A DNA stretch of 64,000 nt from Calonectria ilicicola (GCA_020809705.1 CP085830.1:3720001-3784000), one strand, 5' to 3'; positions 11,936-22,911 are shown, counted from the stretch's first letter. Numbers and translations: made by a program. The notes: generated from the sequence alone by a model not told the origin.

Positions 11936-13306
11936 ATGATGCCTTCGTCGGATTCATGCGCGGAGCTTTACCTTTCAGTGGACCAGCAAGTCCTTCAGGT
12001 TAAAGTCGAGAAGTATTTGCTCCATTACGGAAACGAATTTCTGACAGATGTCATTTGCAAAGCTAAAGGGCTGTATGTATATACAGCTAACGGTCGCAAA
12101 ATTCTTGATGTAAGTAAAATTCATCTTTGAAGAGGGCTACCCATGCCAGACAAGACTGACGACAAGAAGTGGACCTCGGGCCAGATGTCCTGCTTTCTCG
12201 GGCATGGGCACCCTGAAATTGTCAAGACAATTCAAGAACACGCGAGCGAACTTGACCATTTATTCTCTGGCATGGTTTCACCACCTGTAATATCGCTTGC
12301 AGAACGACTCTGTAATTTGCTGCCTCCAGGTTTGGATAAAGCTTTCTTTCTCTCCACTGGCGGTGAAAGTAACGAGGCCGCGATTCGTATGGCCAAGATA
12401 TACACCGGAAAATTTGAGATTGTGGGATTGGGAGGAAGCTGGCATGGCATGACTGCCCAATCAGTAGCTACTCAGTACCACGGCGGTCGCAAAGGCCATG
12501 GACCATTGATTCCAGGGATGCTCATGCTCCCAGGCCCAAATGCCTATCACTCACCTTTTCGCCACCCGGATGGAACTTATGATTGGGAGGCGGAGCTCGC
12601 CTACGGCTGGAAGCTTGTCGATACAGCTTCTTGCGGATCACTTGCCGCTTGTATTGTGGAATGCATCCAGTCTTCCGCCGGTATGCATGTGCTCCCTGAA
12701 CGTTACCTAAAAGCATTGAAGAAAGAATGTGAGAAGAGGGGTATGCTTCTCATCGTCGACGAAGCCCAGACCGGGATTGGCCGCTGCGGCGATTTTATGG
12801 CTTTTAATCACGACGGTGTTGTACCCGATATTCTGACTCTGAGCAAGACTCTCGGTAACGGACTCCCTCTGAGCGCAGTCGTCACGAGCAAAAAGATCGA
12901 AGACGTCTGTATGAAAGGGGATTTCACCTTCTACACAACCCACATCAACGACCCTTTGCCTGCTGCTGTTGGAGATAAAGTACTGGAAATCGTTGTGCGC
13001 GACAATTTAGTTGAGCATTCGCAGCGGATGGGAAAGCTCCTACACGCTGGGCTGAAGCGTCTCCAAGACAGATATGGGGTGATTGGGGACGTTCGAGGAA
13101 GGGGTTTAATGGCTGGCGTTGAGATAGTAGGTGATAGAAAGACGAAGGAGCCTGCTGTTGCGGTCGCAAAAGCAGTTGGCGATAAAGCCTTTGAGTTGGG
13201 CGTGTGGGCAAATCTCAGCAGTCATCCCAGTTTTGGTGGGAGCTTTAGGATTGCCCCCCCTATTTCCTCGTTCCGCCTGACATGTTGTGTAGGAATTGAA
13301 CCATGA
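11936..13306 (+). CDS. 2,2-dialkylglycine decarboxylase-like class III aminotransferase
   Basis: Exons 11936-12109 and 12170-13306, separated by a 60-nt intron (GTAAGT donor, CTGAC branch point, AAG acceptor), give 436 residues. It belongs to PLP fold-type I class III aminotransferases. The motif TSGQM puts a Gln at position 63; GSWHGM gives Trp149, IVDEAQTG gives the PLP-binding Asp255, LSKTLG gives the Schiff-base Lys284, and FRIAPP gives the carboxylate-binding Arg418. These match residues known in bacterial dialkylglycine decarboxylase (Gln52, Trp138, Lys272, Arg406), which decarboxylates 2-aminoisobutyrate and transaminates onto pyruvate. The last 14 residues after RIAPP do not resemble the family, so the C-terminus may be slightly eroded or mis-modelled. 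Confidence 0.8.
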
Positions 13307-13678
13307 GGCAAGATGGGCTGACGATACAGTCCATGAGCTAACTCCATGAGTCGACAAAAACAACTCACGCTAACCTATTAAAAATAATGAGAGGAGAAAT
13401 AAAAATTATGGCAACTGACAGCATGCTTATCCGGCGATCTCGGGTGGTCTCCCCGCCGTGGATGGGGCGTCTCGTCATCTGATTCTTGGACAAGTGGAGC
13501 TAATTTGGCGTCGGGGAGTGTCGCTCTTATGCGCGAGCTGATGACTACACCTATCTCCGCATCACTCTGGTATAAAAATCAGGAAGAATCTCCTGCCAAA
13601 ATTTGTTAACAATTTATCACGAACAATCTAGTTGCAGGATCATTTCCTATCCGTTCATTTCCCCCCTCTTTCGCCAAC
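13307..13678. other. Spacer with promoter of the GH5 gene
   Basis: About 370 bp between two same-strand genes. A TATAAAAA box lies at 13571-13578, about 100 bp before the GH5 ATG, followed by a pyrimidine-rich leader. Confidence 0.5.
13571..13578 (+). promoter_or_regulatory. TATA box of the GH5 gene
   Basis: TATAAAAA about 100 bp upstream of the ATG at 13679, a normal fungal spacing. It supports a separate transcript rather than read-through from the PLP-enzyme gene. Confidence 0.5.
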
Positions 13679-15121
13679 ATGACACCAAACCCCCCATGCA
13701 CCATGCTCCGCACTAGCGGCACCAAGATTGTCAACCCTGCTGGGGAGCAGGTTGTACTCAAAGGCGCTGCGGTAGGAGGAATGCTTAACATGGAGAATTT
13801 CATTACTGGTTACTCTGGGCACGAGTTTGAGCACCGTGCTGCGTTGAAGGAGGTCCTTGGCGAGAAAAAGGCCGACTTCTTCTTTGGCCGATTACTGCAC
13901 CACTTCTTCACAGATGCCGATGCAGCTCTGTTTGCCTCTCTCGGCTTCAACTGCCTCCGTGTACCATTCAACTATCGCCACTTCATGGATGATGATAACC
14001 CCAGCGTGATCAAGGAGTCTGGTTTCAAGCTTCTTGATCGTGTTGTTGACGTTTGCGCCAAACACAACATTTACGTTGTTCTTGACCTCCACGCCGCCCC
14101 TGGTGGCCAAAATCAGGATTGGCATTCTGACTCTGGTCTCAACCGTGCTATGTTCTGGGACTTTCGCGATCTGCAAGACCGTGCAATTCAGCTGTGGGAA
14201 GCAATTGCTGCCCACTACAAGGGCAACCCCGCCATTGCCGGTTACAATATGCTGAACGAGCCCGCTGACCCCAAGCATACTCGTCTTGTTGCTTGGTACA
14301 GCCGAGCAGAGAAAGCTATTCGTGCCATTGACCCTGATCACATGCTATTCCTAGATGGCAACACATACGCCATGGACTTTAGTCACTTTTCTGCCGAGGA
14401 CCCGCTTCCAAATTCTGTTTACGCTTGCCATGACTATAGCATGATGGGATTCCCTGTTCCAGAGCAATTCGAGGGTACCGAGGAGCAGAAAGAAAAGCTA
14501 AGATCAAGCTTCAAACGCAAAGTCGAGTTTATGCAAAAGGCAAACGTGCCCATCTGGAACGGAGAGTGGGGTCCAGTATACCAGAACCCAAGGACTGATC
14601 CCAATGCAGCCGCTACAAACAAGAAGCGTTTTGCTCTCTTGAAGGAGCAGCTCCAGATATATGAGGAGTTTGGTCAGGTGTCATGGAGCATTTGGCTCTG
14701 GAAGGATATTGGATACCAAGGACTATTATACGTCAACCCAGAGACACCCTACATGAAACTTATTGACGATTTTGTTGCTAAAAAGCAGCGTCTTGGTCTT
14801 GACTTTTGGGGTATCGCTGACAAGGGCGTCATTAACACGGAGGTCTATGAACCTTTCATTGGCAAATTGAAGGAGTCTATTCCGGAGCATCTGTTGAAGA
14901 AGAAGTATCCTAAGATTTGGACATTTGACCGTCAAATCGAAAGAGCTGTGAGAGAGATATTGATGAGCGAGTATATGGGATGGGAAATGGCAGAGCTCTT
15001 CAAGGACAAGACCGAAGAGGAGCTAGAGGCCTTGGCGGCCAGTTTTGCTCTAGAAAACTGCATCACAAGAGATGAGCTCAACGAAATTTTGAGACAGGAT
15101 GCCGAGAAGTCAAGGAAATAG
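13679..15121 (+). CDS. Glycoside hydrolase family 5, non-secreted
   Basis: Single exon, 480 residues. A TIM-barrel GH5 enzyme: LRVPFNYRHF (about 93-102), DLHAAPGGQN (136-145), NMLNEP with the acid/base Glu194, the HDY segment at 251-253, and IWNGEWGP with the nucleophile Glu296. A segment QVSWSIWLWKDIGYQG gives the conserved aromatic subsite residues. It lacks a signal peptide, so it is expected in the cytosol, unlike secreted fungal exo-beta-1,3-glucanases and cellulases. The last 100 residues form a helical Lys/Glu-rich extension. The substrate could be a beta-glucan, a glycolipid or another beta-glucoside and cannot be read from sequence. A second in-frame ATG at 13703 is an alternative start. 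Confidence 0.85.
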   Translation: MTPNPPCTMLRTSGTKIVNPAGEQVVLKGAAVGGMLNMENFITGYSGHEFEHRAALKEVLGEKKADFFFGRLLHHFFTDADAALFASLGFNCLRVPFNYRHFMDDDNPSVIKESGFKLLDRVVDVCAKHNIYVVLDLHAAPGGQNQDWHSDSGLNRAMFWDFRDLQDRAIQLWEAIAAHYKGNPAIAGYNMLNEPADPKHTRLVAWYSRAEKAIRAIDPDHMLFLDGNTYAMDFSHFSAEDPLPNSVYACHDYSMMGFPVPEQFEGTEEQKEKLRSSFKRKVEFMQKANVPIWNGEWGPVYQNPRTDPNAAATNKKRFALLKEQLQIYEEFGQVSWSIWLWKDIGYQGLLYVNPETPYMKLIDDFVAKKQRLGLDFWGIADKGVINTEVYEPFIGKLKESIPEHLLKKKYPKIWTFDRQIERAVREILMSEYMGWEMAELFKDKTEEELEALAASFALENCITRDELNEILRQDAEKSRK

Positions 15122-15291
15122 GTTATATGGAAGATAAATGTACGGAAACTCTACAAGAATATTAAATTGTAAACTCATTTTTATTTAACTTGGATGCACA
15201 TCATATCTACCCACTTATTTGATGCCTTTGATTGCGTTGACGACAGACTTTTTCAGCTGCCCAAGTCTCTTAGGTCCCTCCCAAAAAGCGC

Positions 15292-18200
15292 TTAAAACAT
15301 GTGAACTCTTATCGACGAGTGGAACATGGTAGGCAGCAAACCTTGGTTTGCATCCATGCTCGTGACTGCGCTTTGAAGGTTCTTCGGTGTCCTCTTGATA
15401 ACGGAGGCTGCCAGATGCTTGTCTAAATATTTAGCATTGATCTCTGACAACTTCTCCTTCCCTGCTATGAAGGTAACTTCGCCTAATGCCAAGGCCGCAT
15501 TTTTCCCCCAATCCAGAATATCGTCCAGAAAATCTTCATCAGACTCATAGTCCTTTGTAACATTGTCACCCTTTTCGATGTCGGAAAGTGAGGTGTCTGA
15601 CAGTGTTGGTGATCGTGGGCTCGTGCTTTTAAACCCTATTCCAGTAATCATGTCAAGCTTCTCCTGGCGCTTGAGGGTGTGCTCAAAAGTCTTGATATAA
15701 GTGTCCAACAATTTGCACATCTTCTTCTTCTTGCGTTCCGTGTAAGTCTTCCAAGCGCTCTCTAGCCCGGATTCGACTATGGAATTACCAAAGTCGATCT
15801 CGGTTGTGGCGATGCGGCGCCCGTAGAACTGGTGCGTTGACCCAAGTTCGAGAGAGCAGAGAAACCAATTGGCCGATGGTACTCCAGAGAATCGTGCGAG
15901 CACCCACTCGCCTGCGACAAGTTTCAGATCAGACTCTTGGATGAATTCGATGATGCTCGCCGTTGTTCTTTCCTCAATAGTTTGTTCCTTCAAATCGGCC
16001 TCGTTTGCTGTATCACTCTTTGCTGTTTCATCAACCTCCTTTGTCTCTTGTTTCGTTGTCAATTTGTCACTCGCCTTATCTTCATTGACCCCTGACGGGT
16101 CGTCGCTGTTCGCGGTGTTGCTGGCCTTACTTTTTTTCTTTCCCAGATGCCAGGCGCTGTGAACTTTTTTAGATCTGTCTTCTTTGATGACAATGTCCTC
16201 AATTGCTTCTGATACCTCGAGTTGCCTCTCTAGCATCCGCTTTTCGCAGGAAAAATTGACGGCAACATTGGCAAACCCGGTGCTAAGAGTACACCATCCT
16301 GAGATTTTTTGTTTTGGACTTGTAGCCTTGGCTATCTGTCTGTGAAGCTTTTCTGGATTGAGCATGGTAACGATGACACGCTGAATGTCGAATATTCCCT
16401 CAATTCCGGCGTTGTTGACAATAATCGGGTTTGGACAGATTGGGTCATCCATAGCCGTGATGTTTGCGCTATCTTGGACACCTGTGTTTTTCTCTTGCGA
16501 GTCATAACCCTCAAATGGGATATCTGAGATAACTTTTGGGAGACCCGCCGCTTTGGGATCTTGGTCTTTCAGATCGTGACGAACCTGACTCTGGCCCCCG
16601 TTTTGTTCGTTTTCAGCGTTCTTCAAGTACTCCTTGACACTTCTATCGACCAGTTGCCATGCTGGGACTTGACGAACCTCCACAACCTTAGGCGGAGACA
16701 CTTCTTCTACTGGCGCGTATTGACTCCTCCCAAATGATGGTTTTAATTTACCGAATCCAAGTTTAGATATCTTTGGTGTTTCGATGGTTGGGATACCTAT
16801 TCCGCTGAGCGGCGTCGTCAAGTTCATTGACCAACCACTCTTCTCCCCGGATGCTGAGTCTGTGCGTTTCGGTGCACGTACAGCTTCTTCAACTGTCTTA
16901 AGCTTAAGACTTGGATCTCTGATGTATATGAGTATCTTCGCAATATCAGGAGTATTGATCTTAAGTTGGTCAAAAGAATGAGCTTGGATCAGGTCGCATA
17001 TGCCTTGGACCCAAGCAAGCGGAATGCCATCCTTTCCCTTGTCCTTAACACATGTTGTAGCATCCTGCAGGAGTTGAATAACTCCAAGATAGGCTTTCAT
17101 GTCTTCGACACGTTGCTTTCGGTCTTCAGCCGCCATTAGTTCATTGTAGCGCCGGCCACGATCCTCTTCAGTTCCATATGATCTGTGAGAATTTGGATAC
17201 ATCGATCTTCCACGGACTTGACTTCCCATTTCAACTCCAGTCCAGTTGAAAACTGAGACATCATTATAAGCAATAATGACCTCATCCAAAAGGCGGCACA
17301 GAGCTTTTTCATAGCCCTCTGCTTGGAAGGACTGGAAGCGAACACCAAGAATTCCCATCAGAGAGTATGCATGATCTACTGCAACTGTTGCAGACCTTTT
17401 GCAGGCTAGTTGCATGACTTGTTGGGTTGGGAAGCCACTTCGTCCGATCCCCTGCTTCCATGTCTGAAGTGGCTCGACCTGGCCGAGCTTGGCAATGAAT
17501 TCTCTGTCAGAGACGATGAGGTTGTTTGTTTTCTCGACCAGCGAAACTAACAACGAATCGATCAGTTGTTGAGCTTCCTTGTGGGCTTGAGGCATTTCAT
17601 GATCTCCATTTTGCGCCCAGGAATCGGGAGCGTAGTGATCCTTCAGCTCTGTGAGAAGACTACCACGTGCAGTAGCACTCCCGCTTTGCCCCTCACCAGT
17701 CCTGTCCCCATTTCCATTAACAAGCTTGTCCTCGCCTCCACCCAGGCCGGATGCAGCAAGATAGACGGATTGTGACATCTCAGATATCGCTGTATCTGCC
17801 GTAATTTGGGCGGGGAATTTGAATCCTAGGGTATCAAGAATATATATGATCTTCAAAGCCTCCCAAATAATTTTTGATGCCGATTTATCTTCACCACAAG
17901 ATTCCTTCAACGATACTTTGGCTCCGTTACTTTCGATAACAGCAATCTGGTTGATGTTTGGTAACTCCTCGATGTTAAAGCCCAATAAAATTTCCTCACA
18001 TTTTTGAGACTGGCCATCTTGAAGCTTTGCGACGGGAATAATTCCATTGGTGTACATGGCGACGAAGGGAATCAAGCTGTAGACGTAACCCAAACTCTCA
18101 ACAGGTCGGCTGAGTGGCTCCCACTCTGAGTTGAAAAAGAAGCTAACTTTGCTCATAACGAGCTCTTGAAGCGTCCATGCACGAGTTGTCCACTCGTGTT

Positions 18201-19689
18201 TAGGTTCCTCGCCCTCAGAATCCTTTTTCGCAGCATGGTTAGTGGCAGCAGGTTCGAGCGCAACATCGGCTTTGAGCGTGTCAGCCTCTGGCTTCAGAGG
18301 GTCATTGATATTGCTGAAACTGAGGATGTTGCCTTTCTGAGTGGCAGAATTCTTGCTTCCTCGGCCTTGAAACAGCTCCCAATCAGCCACAGCGTTGCTA
18401 TCTTTATGTGTGGTATCTAGCTGGACAACGCAGAATTCTGCATTTTCGTACCAATCACCCATGAGTGAAAGTGACACGGACAGTTCCCCATAGTTGAGCT
18501 TATCGATGCAGCAGGTGTCGGACCAGATATAATGATCCCCATTGCTTCGGAAAACCTTCTTGTCAAATATGTTCTTAGCTTCTTCCATTGAGCGGAGTAG
18601 CTTGATCGCCGACTTCCATCTCTGTATTAGGGTGACCATCCAATCAGCCGCATCAGTCAGTTCGTTGTTATCGCTGAAGTAGTCTATGACCTCCTGAAGA
18701 TCGCTCTTGTGTCTTTGTGCGTTGTTCAAGCTAGTTTCAGCGTCGTCGAACTTCTTTTTCGCATCCTCGTAGAGCGTTGTAAAGCCTTCCTCGTCTTTGT
18801 CGCCGGGTGACTTTTTGTCGTCCTTCTTCATCTTTTCGTCCATTATATCCCTTTCCACCCGGCATCGCTCTAGTTTAACCTTTGCAGCATTCCAATTTCG
18901 GGTCATCCAGTTGACGTCATCTTTGGCGGCTTTTGCGGTTGTCCTCATGCGCAAAAGAAGGCCAATATCCTCCACCTTCACCTTCTCCATCTCCACATCC
19001 AGCTTCTCCACAATCACATTCTCTACCCCCTTCAACACCTTTTCCTCCAAATTCTTCGCACAGAAAGTCACTGGTAGGTGATCCATAATGAGCTTTTCCT
19101 GTTCAAGAAGGTCATATATGCACTGCTTGAAGACGAGGTGGAGGTCGCCCTCGTATGCATCCAAACACCCGGGGCTTATTTCGGAAAAATTGCTACACCA
19201 GCTTTCGAGCAACCAATCAATATCCTTCCCAGGAAATTTTCGACACTCAGCTAGCCAAGTTGTGCCTTCCTTTTTGTACTTGGAATGCTGCCCTCTGGCT
19301 CGCTCGATGTTAGCCTTGGTGATTTCTGCCCCCTTCCAACGATGCGATAGCATGCAGTACGAGTCCATCGGACCTGTGTCCCAACGGTCAACGAGCTTCC
19401 CCGTCTTAATGTCAATCAAGCGATAGGGACGCTCTGCATCTTCCGATCCTTGATAGTCAAGAAAGTCTACAGCAACATCTTGAAGACCACCGGATGTGTA
19501 CTTGTCTGGCTCCAAAAAAGTTGGCTGAAAATCCGATATGAAAAATTGGTTCAGGAAGAACCGGACCTTCTCTGGGCTCTCGCTGAGATCATGGAAGATT
19601 TTGGTGAGGCGTTCACGATCAATTGGGAGGTCGGGATAATGGCATAGGTCCGTGATCGTTGAGATCTTGTCTTTGATAATAGCTGACAT
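15292..19689 (-). CDS. Large HET-domain protein with split HET motif
   Basis: Single uninterrupted 4.4 kb exon, 1465 residues. The heterokaryon-incompatibility signature is present in three blocks: YCMLSHRWKG at 111-120, IWSDTCCIDK at 388-397, and TTRAWTLQELVMS at 501-513. The first two are separated by about 265 residues of mainly charged, helical, coiled-coil-like sequence, far more than the few tens usual in the family. The C-terminal 900 residues have low-complexity Lys/Glu/Ser stretches (about 1150-1210), a Ser/Asp-rich segment near 1370-1400, and no recognised NACHT, WD40 or ankyrin sensor. HET domains trigger cell death on non-self recognition; this protein's trigger is unknown. The stop lies only 170 bp from the convergent GH5 gene. 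Confidence 0.8.
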   Translation of the reverse strand: MSAIIKDKISTITDLCHYPDLPIDRERLTKIFHDLSESPEKVRFFLNQFFISDFQPTFLEPDKYTSGGLQDVAVDFLDYQGSEDAERPYRLIDIKTGKLVDRWDTGPMDSYCMLSHRWKGAEITKANIERARGQHSKYKKEGTTWLAECRKFPGKDIDWLLESWCSNFSEISPGCLDAYEGDLHLVFKQCIYDLLEQEKLIMDHLPVTFCAKNLEEKVLKGVENVIVEKLDVEMEKVKVEDIGLLLRMRTTAKAAKDDVNWMTRNWNAAKVKLERCRVERDIMDEKMKKDDKKSPGDKDEEGFTTLYEDAKKKFDDAETSLNNAQRHKSDLQEVIDYFSDNNELTDAADWMVTLIQRWKSAIKLLRSMEEAKNIFDKKVFRSNGDHYIWSDTCCIDKLNYGELSVSLSLMGDWYENAEFCVVQLDTTHKDSNAVADWELFQGRGSKNSATQKGNILSFSNINDPLKPEADTLKADVALEPAATNHAAKKDSEGEEPKHEWTTRAWTLQELVMSKVSFFFNSEWEPLSRPVESLGYVYSLIPFVAMYTNGIIPVAKLQDGQSQKCEEILLGFNIEELPNINQIAVIESNGAKVSLKESCGEDKSASKIIWEALKIIYILDTLGFKFPAQITADTAISEMSQSVYLAASGLGGGEDKLVNGNGDRTGEGQSGSATARGSLLTELKDHYAPDSWAQNGDHEMPQAHKEAQQLIDSLLVSLVEKTNNLIVSDREFIAKLGQVEPLQTWKQGIGRSGFPTQQVMQLACKRSATVAVDHAYSLMGILGVRFQSFQAEGYEKALCRLLDEVIIAYNDVSVFNWTGVEMGSQVRGRSMYPNSHRSYGTEEDRGRRYNELMAAEDRKQRVEDMKAYLGVIQLLQDATTCVKDKGKDGIPLAWVQGICDLIQAHSFDQLKINTPDIAKILIYIRDPSLKLKTVEEAVRAPKRTDSASGEKSGWSMNLTTPLSGIGIPTIETPKISKLGFGKLKPSFGRSQYAPVEEVSPPKVVEVRQVPAWQLVDRSVKEYLKNAENEQNGGQSQVRHDLKDQDPKAAGLPKVISDIPFEGYDSQEKNTGVQDSANITAMDDPICPNPIIVNNAGIEGIFDIQRVIVTMLNPEKLHRQIAKATSPKQKISGWCTLSTGFANVAVNFSCEKRMLERQLEVSEAIEDIVIKEDRSKKVHSAWHLGKKKSKASNTANSDDPSGVNEDKASDKLTTKQETKEVDETAKSDTANEADLKEQTIEERTTASIIEFIQESDLKLVAGEWVLARFSGVPSANWFLCSLELGSTHQFYGRRIATTEIDFGNSIVESGLESAWKTYTERKKKKMCKLLDTYIKTFEHTLKRQEKLDMITGIGFKSTSPRSPTLSDTSLSDIEKGDNVTKDYESDEDFLDDILDWGKNAALALGEVTFIAGKEKLSEINAKYLDKHLAASVIKRTPKNLQSAVTSMDANQGLLPTMFHSSIRVHMF

Positions 19690-21350
19690 ATTGACCTACT
19701 AATGGTGCAAGAGTCTAGCTTTGAATATCCGTGTGCCTAATAGCAATTGGCAGGGTCCAAGATGCAACAGAGAGCAGAGGCAACAGTAGGATCGATTGAT
19801 GGAGCGATTTTATGCTATTCAGTATTAGAATCAAGAATTCCATGGGAAGATGTGTGGATGATAAATTACCTGACAGAATTTGTAGTGTTGTGATCCGAAA
19901 AGAAAATGCCAATCTAATGCAGATTCGCCGCTCTAGTGTCACTACTCCTGATCAAGTCGATATTTTTGACCTTTGAGGTCAATTGCTTCGCCTGCGTTCT
20001 GGTGTCCGCGGTTGGCTAAGTGTCAAAATACCACAGCACTTATATGCTAGACTTTGTAAAAGAATTGATAATATCGATCAAATAAGAACATAGATTGCGA
20101 TCTGTGGTCTGCAATCAGAACTGGTCGTTCGGGCCACAGGTTGTCAGCACAAAACGCGTCATAAACCAGAATGATATTGGGTTTTTGTACCAACTCTATA
20201 TAACTAGTTGATCAGGGTTGCGGTATTCTTATTCCGCATGAATAATTTTCCCTCGCCAAGGTCTCCGATGAGCGGACATGTCGTTACGTACTCAGAAGTA
20301 CACATCTTGTGACTCTCAAGACTCAGAGACCAATGTATCCAATGTTAACACTGCCTCATTTGCGCCAATAAATGTTTCATTGCTCCACTGATCCATGGGT
20401 GGTGTTTGGTTGGATTCTTGTTCGGCACATCTGTGCCTGTATATCGGAGATGTGCACGTCAGCAACGAATAGCGGCTACAGCACGGCATATTGTTTTGGG
20501 CTTCTGAGGCCATCGCGTGGCGTGAACTAGGCAATTTGAGCAAATGATCTTCGAAGTGGCGCAGCTATGCTTTCAGGTCAAGGTTAACCAGCCTATCACT
20601 GAGCCTTTTCTTTAAATCAAACCGCTGCGCGATACGCGACGAACTAACATTGGATGGATGCTTATTGGTACAATTAACCGAAAGTTTGTCAACGAGGCAT
20701 ATCTAGATAGTCAGCGGTTGAAAAGATTCAACCCAGGCAGTGAATCATGCGTAATATTGATTCTGTGTCATCTCTTGATAGGATGCGAATTGCATTAGCT
20801 ACTCGTGAAGAATAGTATTGAAATTTCCTATGCAACCGCTAAATACGCTAGGTAAAGCAGGGTCCCATCAACAGTCATCTTTTCCCGGTCTGTCCCGCCA
20901 GCCGACGTATCTACAAATTATGAATTATACAGATTTTTGCTTTCTTTATTGAGAAAAAAGTCTCTATTTTCTTGTGAAGACTTGAGATGGTCGAGGTCCC
21001 GGGACAAGGGTGTGCGTGATCGAATCTGTATAACAGTAGGCGATTCTTGCATCCCATTCCGCCTATGCTTTAGTGCTTAGGAACATAGTTTCACTTGTGT
21101 GCGCCATATTTCCCGTGTGCAACCCCCCCGCATTGCCTATCCATCCACGGGGACATTATTGGTTTTAGACAACTGCCGAGTTCAGCCTGACGTGGGGCCA
21201 TGCCCAATCCACATGTAGGTCGCCAGCCTGGGCAGATCGGCAACAACACCCATATTACCAATGGGATACAAGTTGCCATTGACGACTCATTAGACATCCC
21301 CATCCATCTCCAATCCTCCAAAGAAATCTCTCTTCATTCTCATCCTAGAT
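19690..21350. other. AT-rich gene-poor region
   Basis: About 1.7 kb upstream of the HET gene. Frames are short and unrelated to known families. No tRNA, transposase or terminal repeats were recognised. Confidence 0.5.
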
Positions 21351-22348
21351 ATGGCATCCTATCATCGAGTTCTCGAAATTTTCGGCAGATCGGTCAACCA
21401 GAAGACGTTAGAATGTGACTAGTTCGTGTCTCGCGGCTCCCTTTGTAGACCACATGCTGAACCTCCGGACAGCGATATTCACCCGTGGGACATGCTTGTC
21501 GATGGCAAACGCTGGGACGGCAAAATCCGGCTGGTCGGCTTCGTTGATGTTTTCTTCCTCATTTCCTACTCTGGAGAATCTTGCTTTGAGAAGGGCATCA
21601 TAATTTACAGTAAGTCTCTTCTATCAACATACTGCAGTAGTTATTCAACATGATAAAAAATAGAGGATGATGAGATGATCGAAAACCTTCTCAAAGAAAC
21701 CATGACGGAAGCCGACAAGTTGAACGAAGACCTCCGTGAGGAAACTAAGGCGGCAGCCGACAAGTTGAAGTTGCAGGTCACCAACAAGGCTGAAAGAACA
21801 AAAGCACAGGACAATAACAAAAGTATGCAAAGTCCCCAAAATTAGCATCTTTTTTCCCTTTTTTTTTCTCTATTCCAGGCTCTGTTAACAGTAGCTTTTG
21901 CGTGCGATGAAGAACCTCCTCCCCCAAAGTATTTCAAGTTTGATGACGTCGCCCTTGATTATGATATCACTAGCCTTGGGTATGAGATAGGTGTCAAAAC
22001 GCGGTACGATCGAACAAAGATTCGCAGATACGATATCAAAATTAGAAAAGGGCGAGACTTTACCATGAAGAGTTAGTTTTGCCTTGGAGCTTGCCCATGT
22101 CAGTAAACGAGTGGCTAAATCAATCATTTTGAATAGGGCGAATGCGTCGTGGTGTCCCCCAGCACGACCTCGTGGACTTGATGCTTGATGCTGTTCGACT
22201 GGGCATTATCACCCAGGCTGAACTAATCGGACATATTGTTGGAGTAACCATCGGTGGTTCGATGATTGAAGATGTGGGCGCGAAGTATCTCGGTGCGCTC
22301 ACTGGTGCAAAGAACAGAAATGTGGCATTGGCAGGGGATCGGAACTAG
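21351..22348 (+). CDS. Five-exon orphan gene, function unknown
   Basis: Five exons can be chained with all phases matching: 21351-21406, 21449-21609, 21664-21822, 21892-22071 and 22137-22348, giving 255 residues. Introns are 42, 54, 69 and 65 nt with donors GTTAGA, GTAAGT, GTATGC and GTTAGT. The first intron is very short but removes an in-frame TAG at 21420-21422. If it is not spliced, translation would have to start at the ATG at 21492 (222 residues) or the gene is broken. Residues about 74-125 are Lys/Glu-rich and probably coiled coil, preceded by a proline/aspartate stretch; the last 70 residues include a Gly/Ile-rich hydrophobic segment. I recognise no family. The consistent phases over four introns argue for a real gene. 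Confidence 0.5.
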
Positions 22349-22911
22349 AATGTCAAATAGTAATTGGGATCTTTTTGGTTTGCAATTATTTCTATTGGCT
22401 GATTGATTGGTATTCAATCCATCCTCTGGTTTGTGTGCTGTATTTCGCACATAGGCGTTCTTCATTAAAACCAGTCCTCAGTATGCGGTCTTGGTGGATT
22501 TGCCTAGTGTCTCAATCGAAATTCTTCTTCTTCATTGGTCATTCCTTGTCTGTTACAAAAAGAAAAAGAAAAGAAACAAATTGATTGTTTCTTGGCCGAG
22601 CGAATCATGGTCAAACTTAGCTGTATTTACTACTGTTGTGGCTTTGGAGCTCCCTCTTGGTCGAGCCCATGATATACCAACATACTCGGAGATTAAACTC
22701 AAGCGTACCAAAATCCCTTTCTGTCTCCAGAACTGAGCTCCTGTCTCTATAAGCCGAGCTACTACTGAGCTTAGGCCGAGCTTGGCTGAATTTAGCTGAG
22801 CTAAGGCTGACCTACCTAAATAGGTCCATATTTGGGATTAAAACCAGGTCCAGATACAGGGTCTGATCTAGATTCTAGGACCAAACCCAGGAACCTATTT
22901 TTAAAAAGCCG
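22349..22911. other. Intergenic region with GCT/GAGC-rich low-complexity tract
   Basis: A stretch at about 22735-22815 repeats variants of CTGAGCTTAGGC and GCTGAGCTAAGGC, forming short direct and inverted repeats. Nothing else is recognised. Confidence 0.4.
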
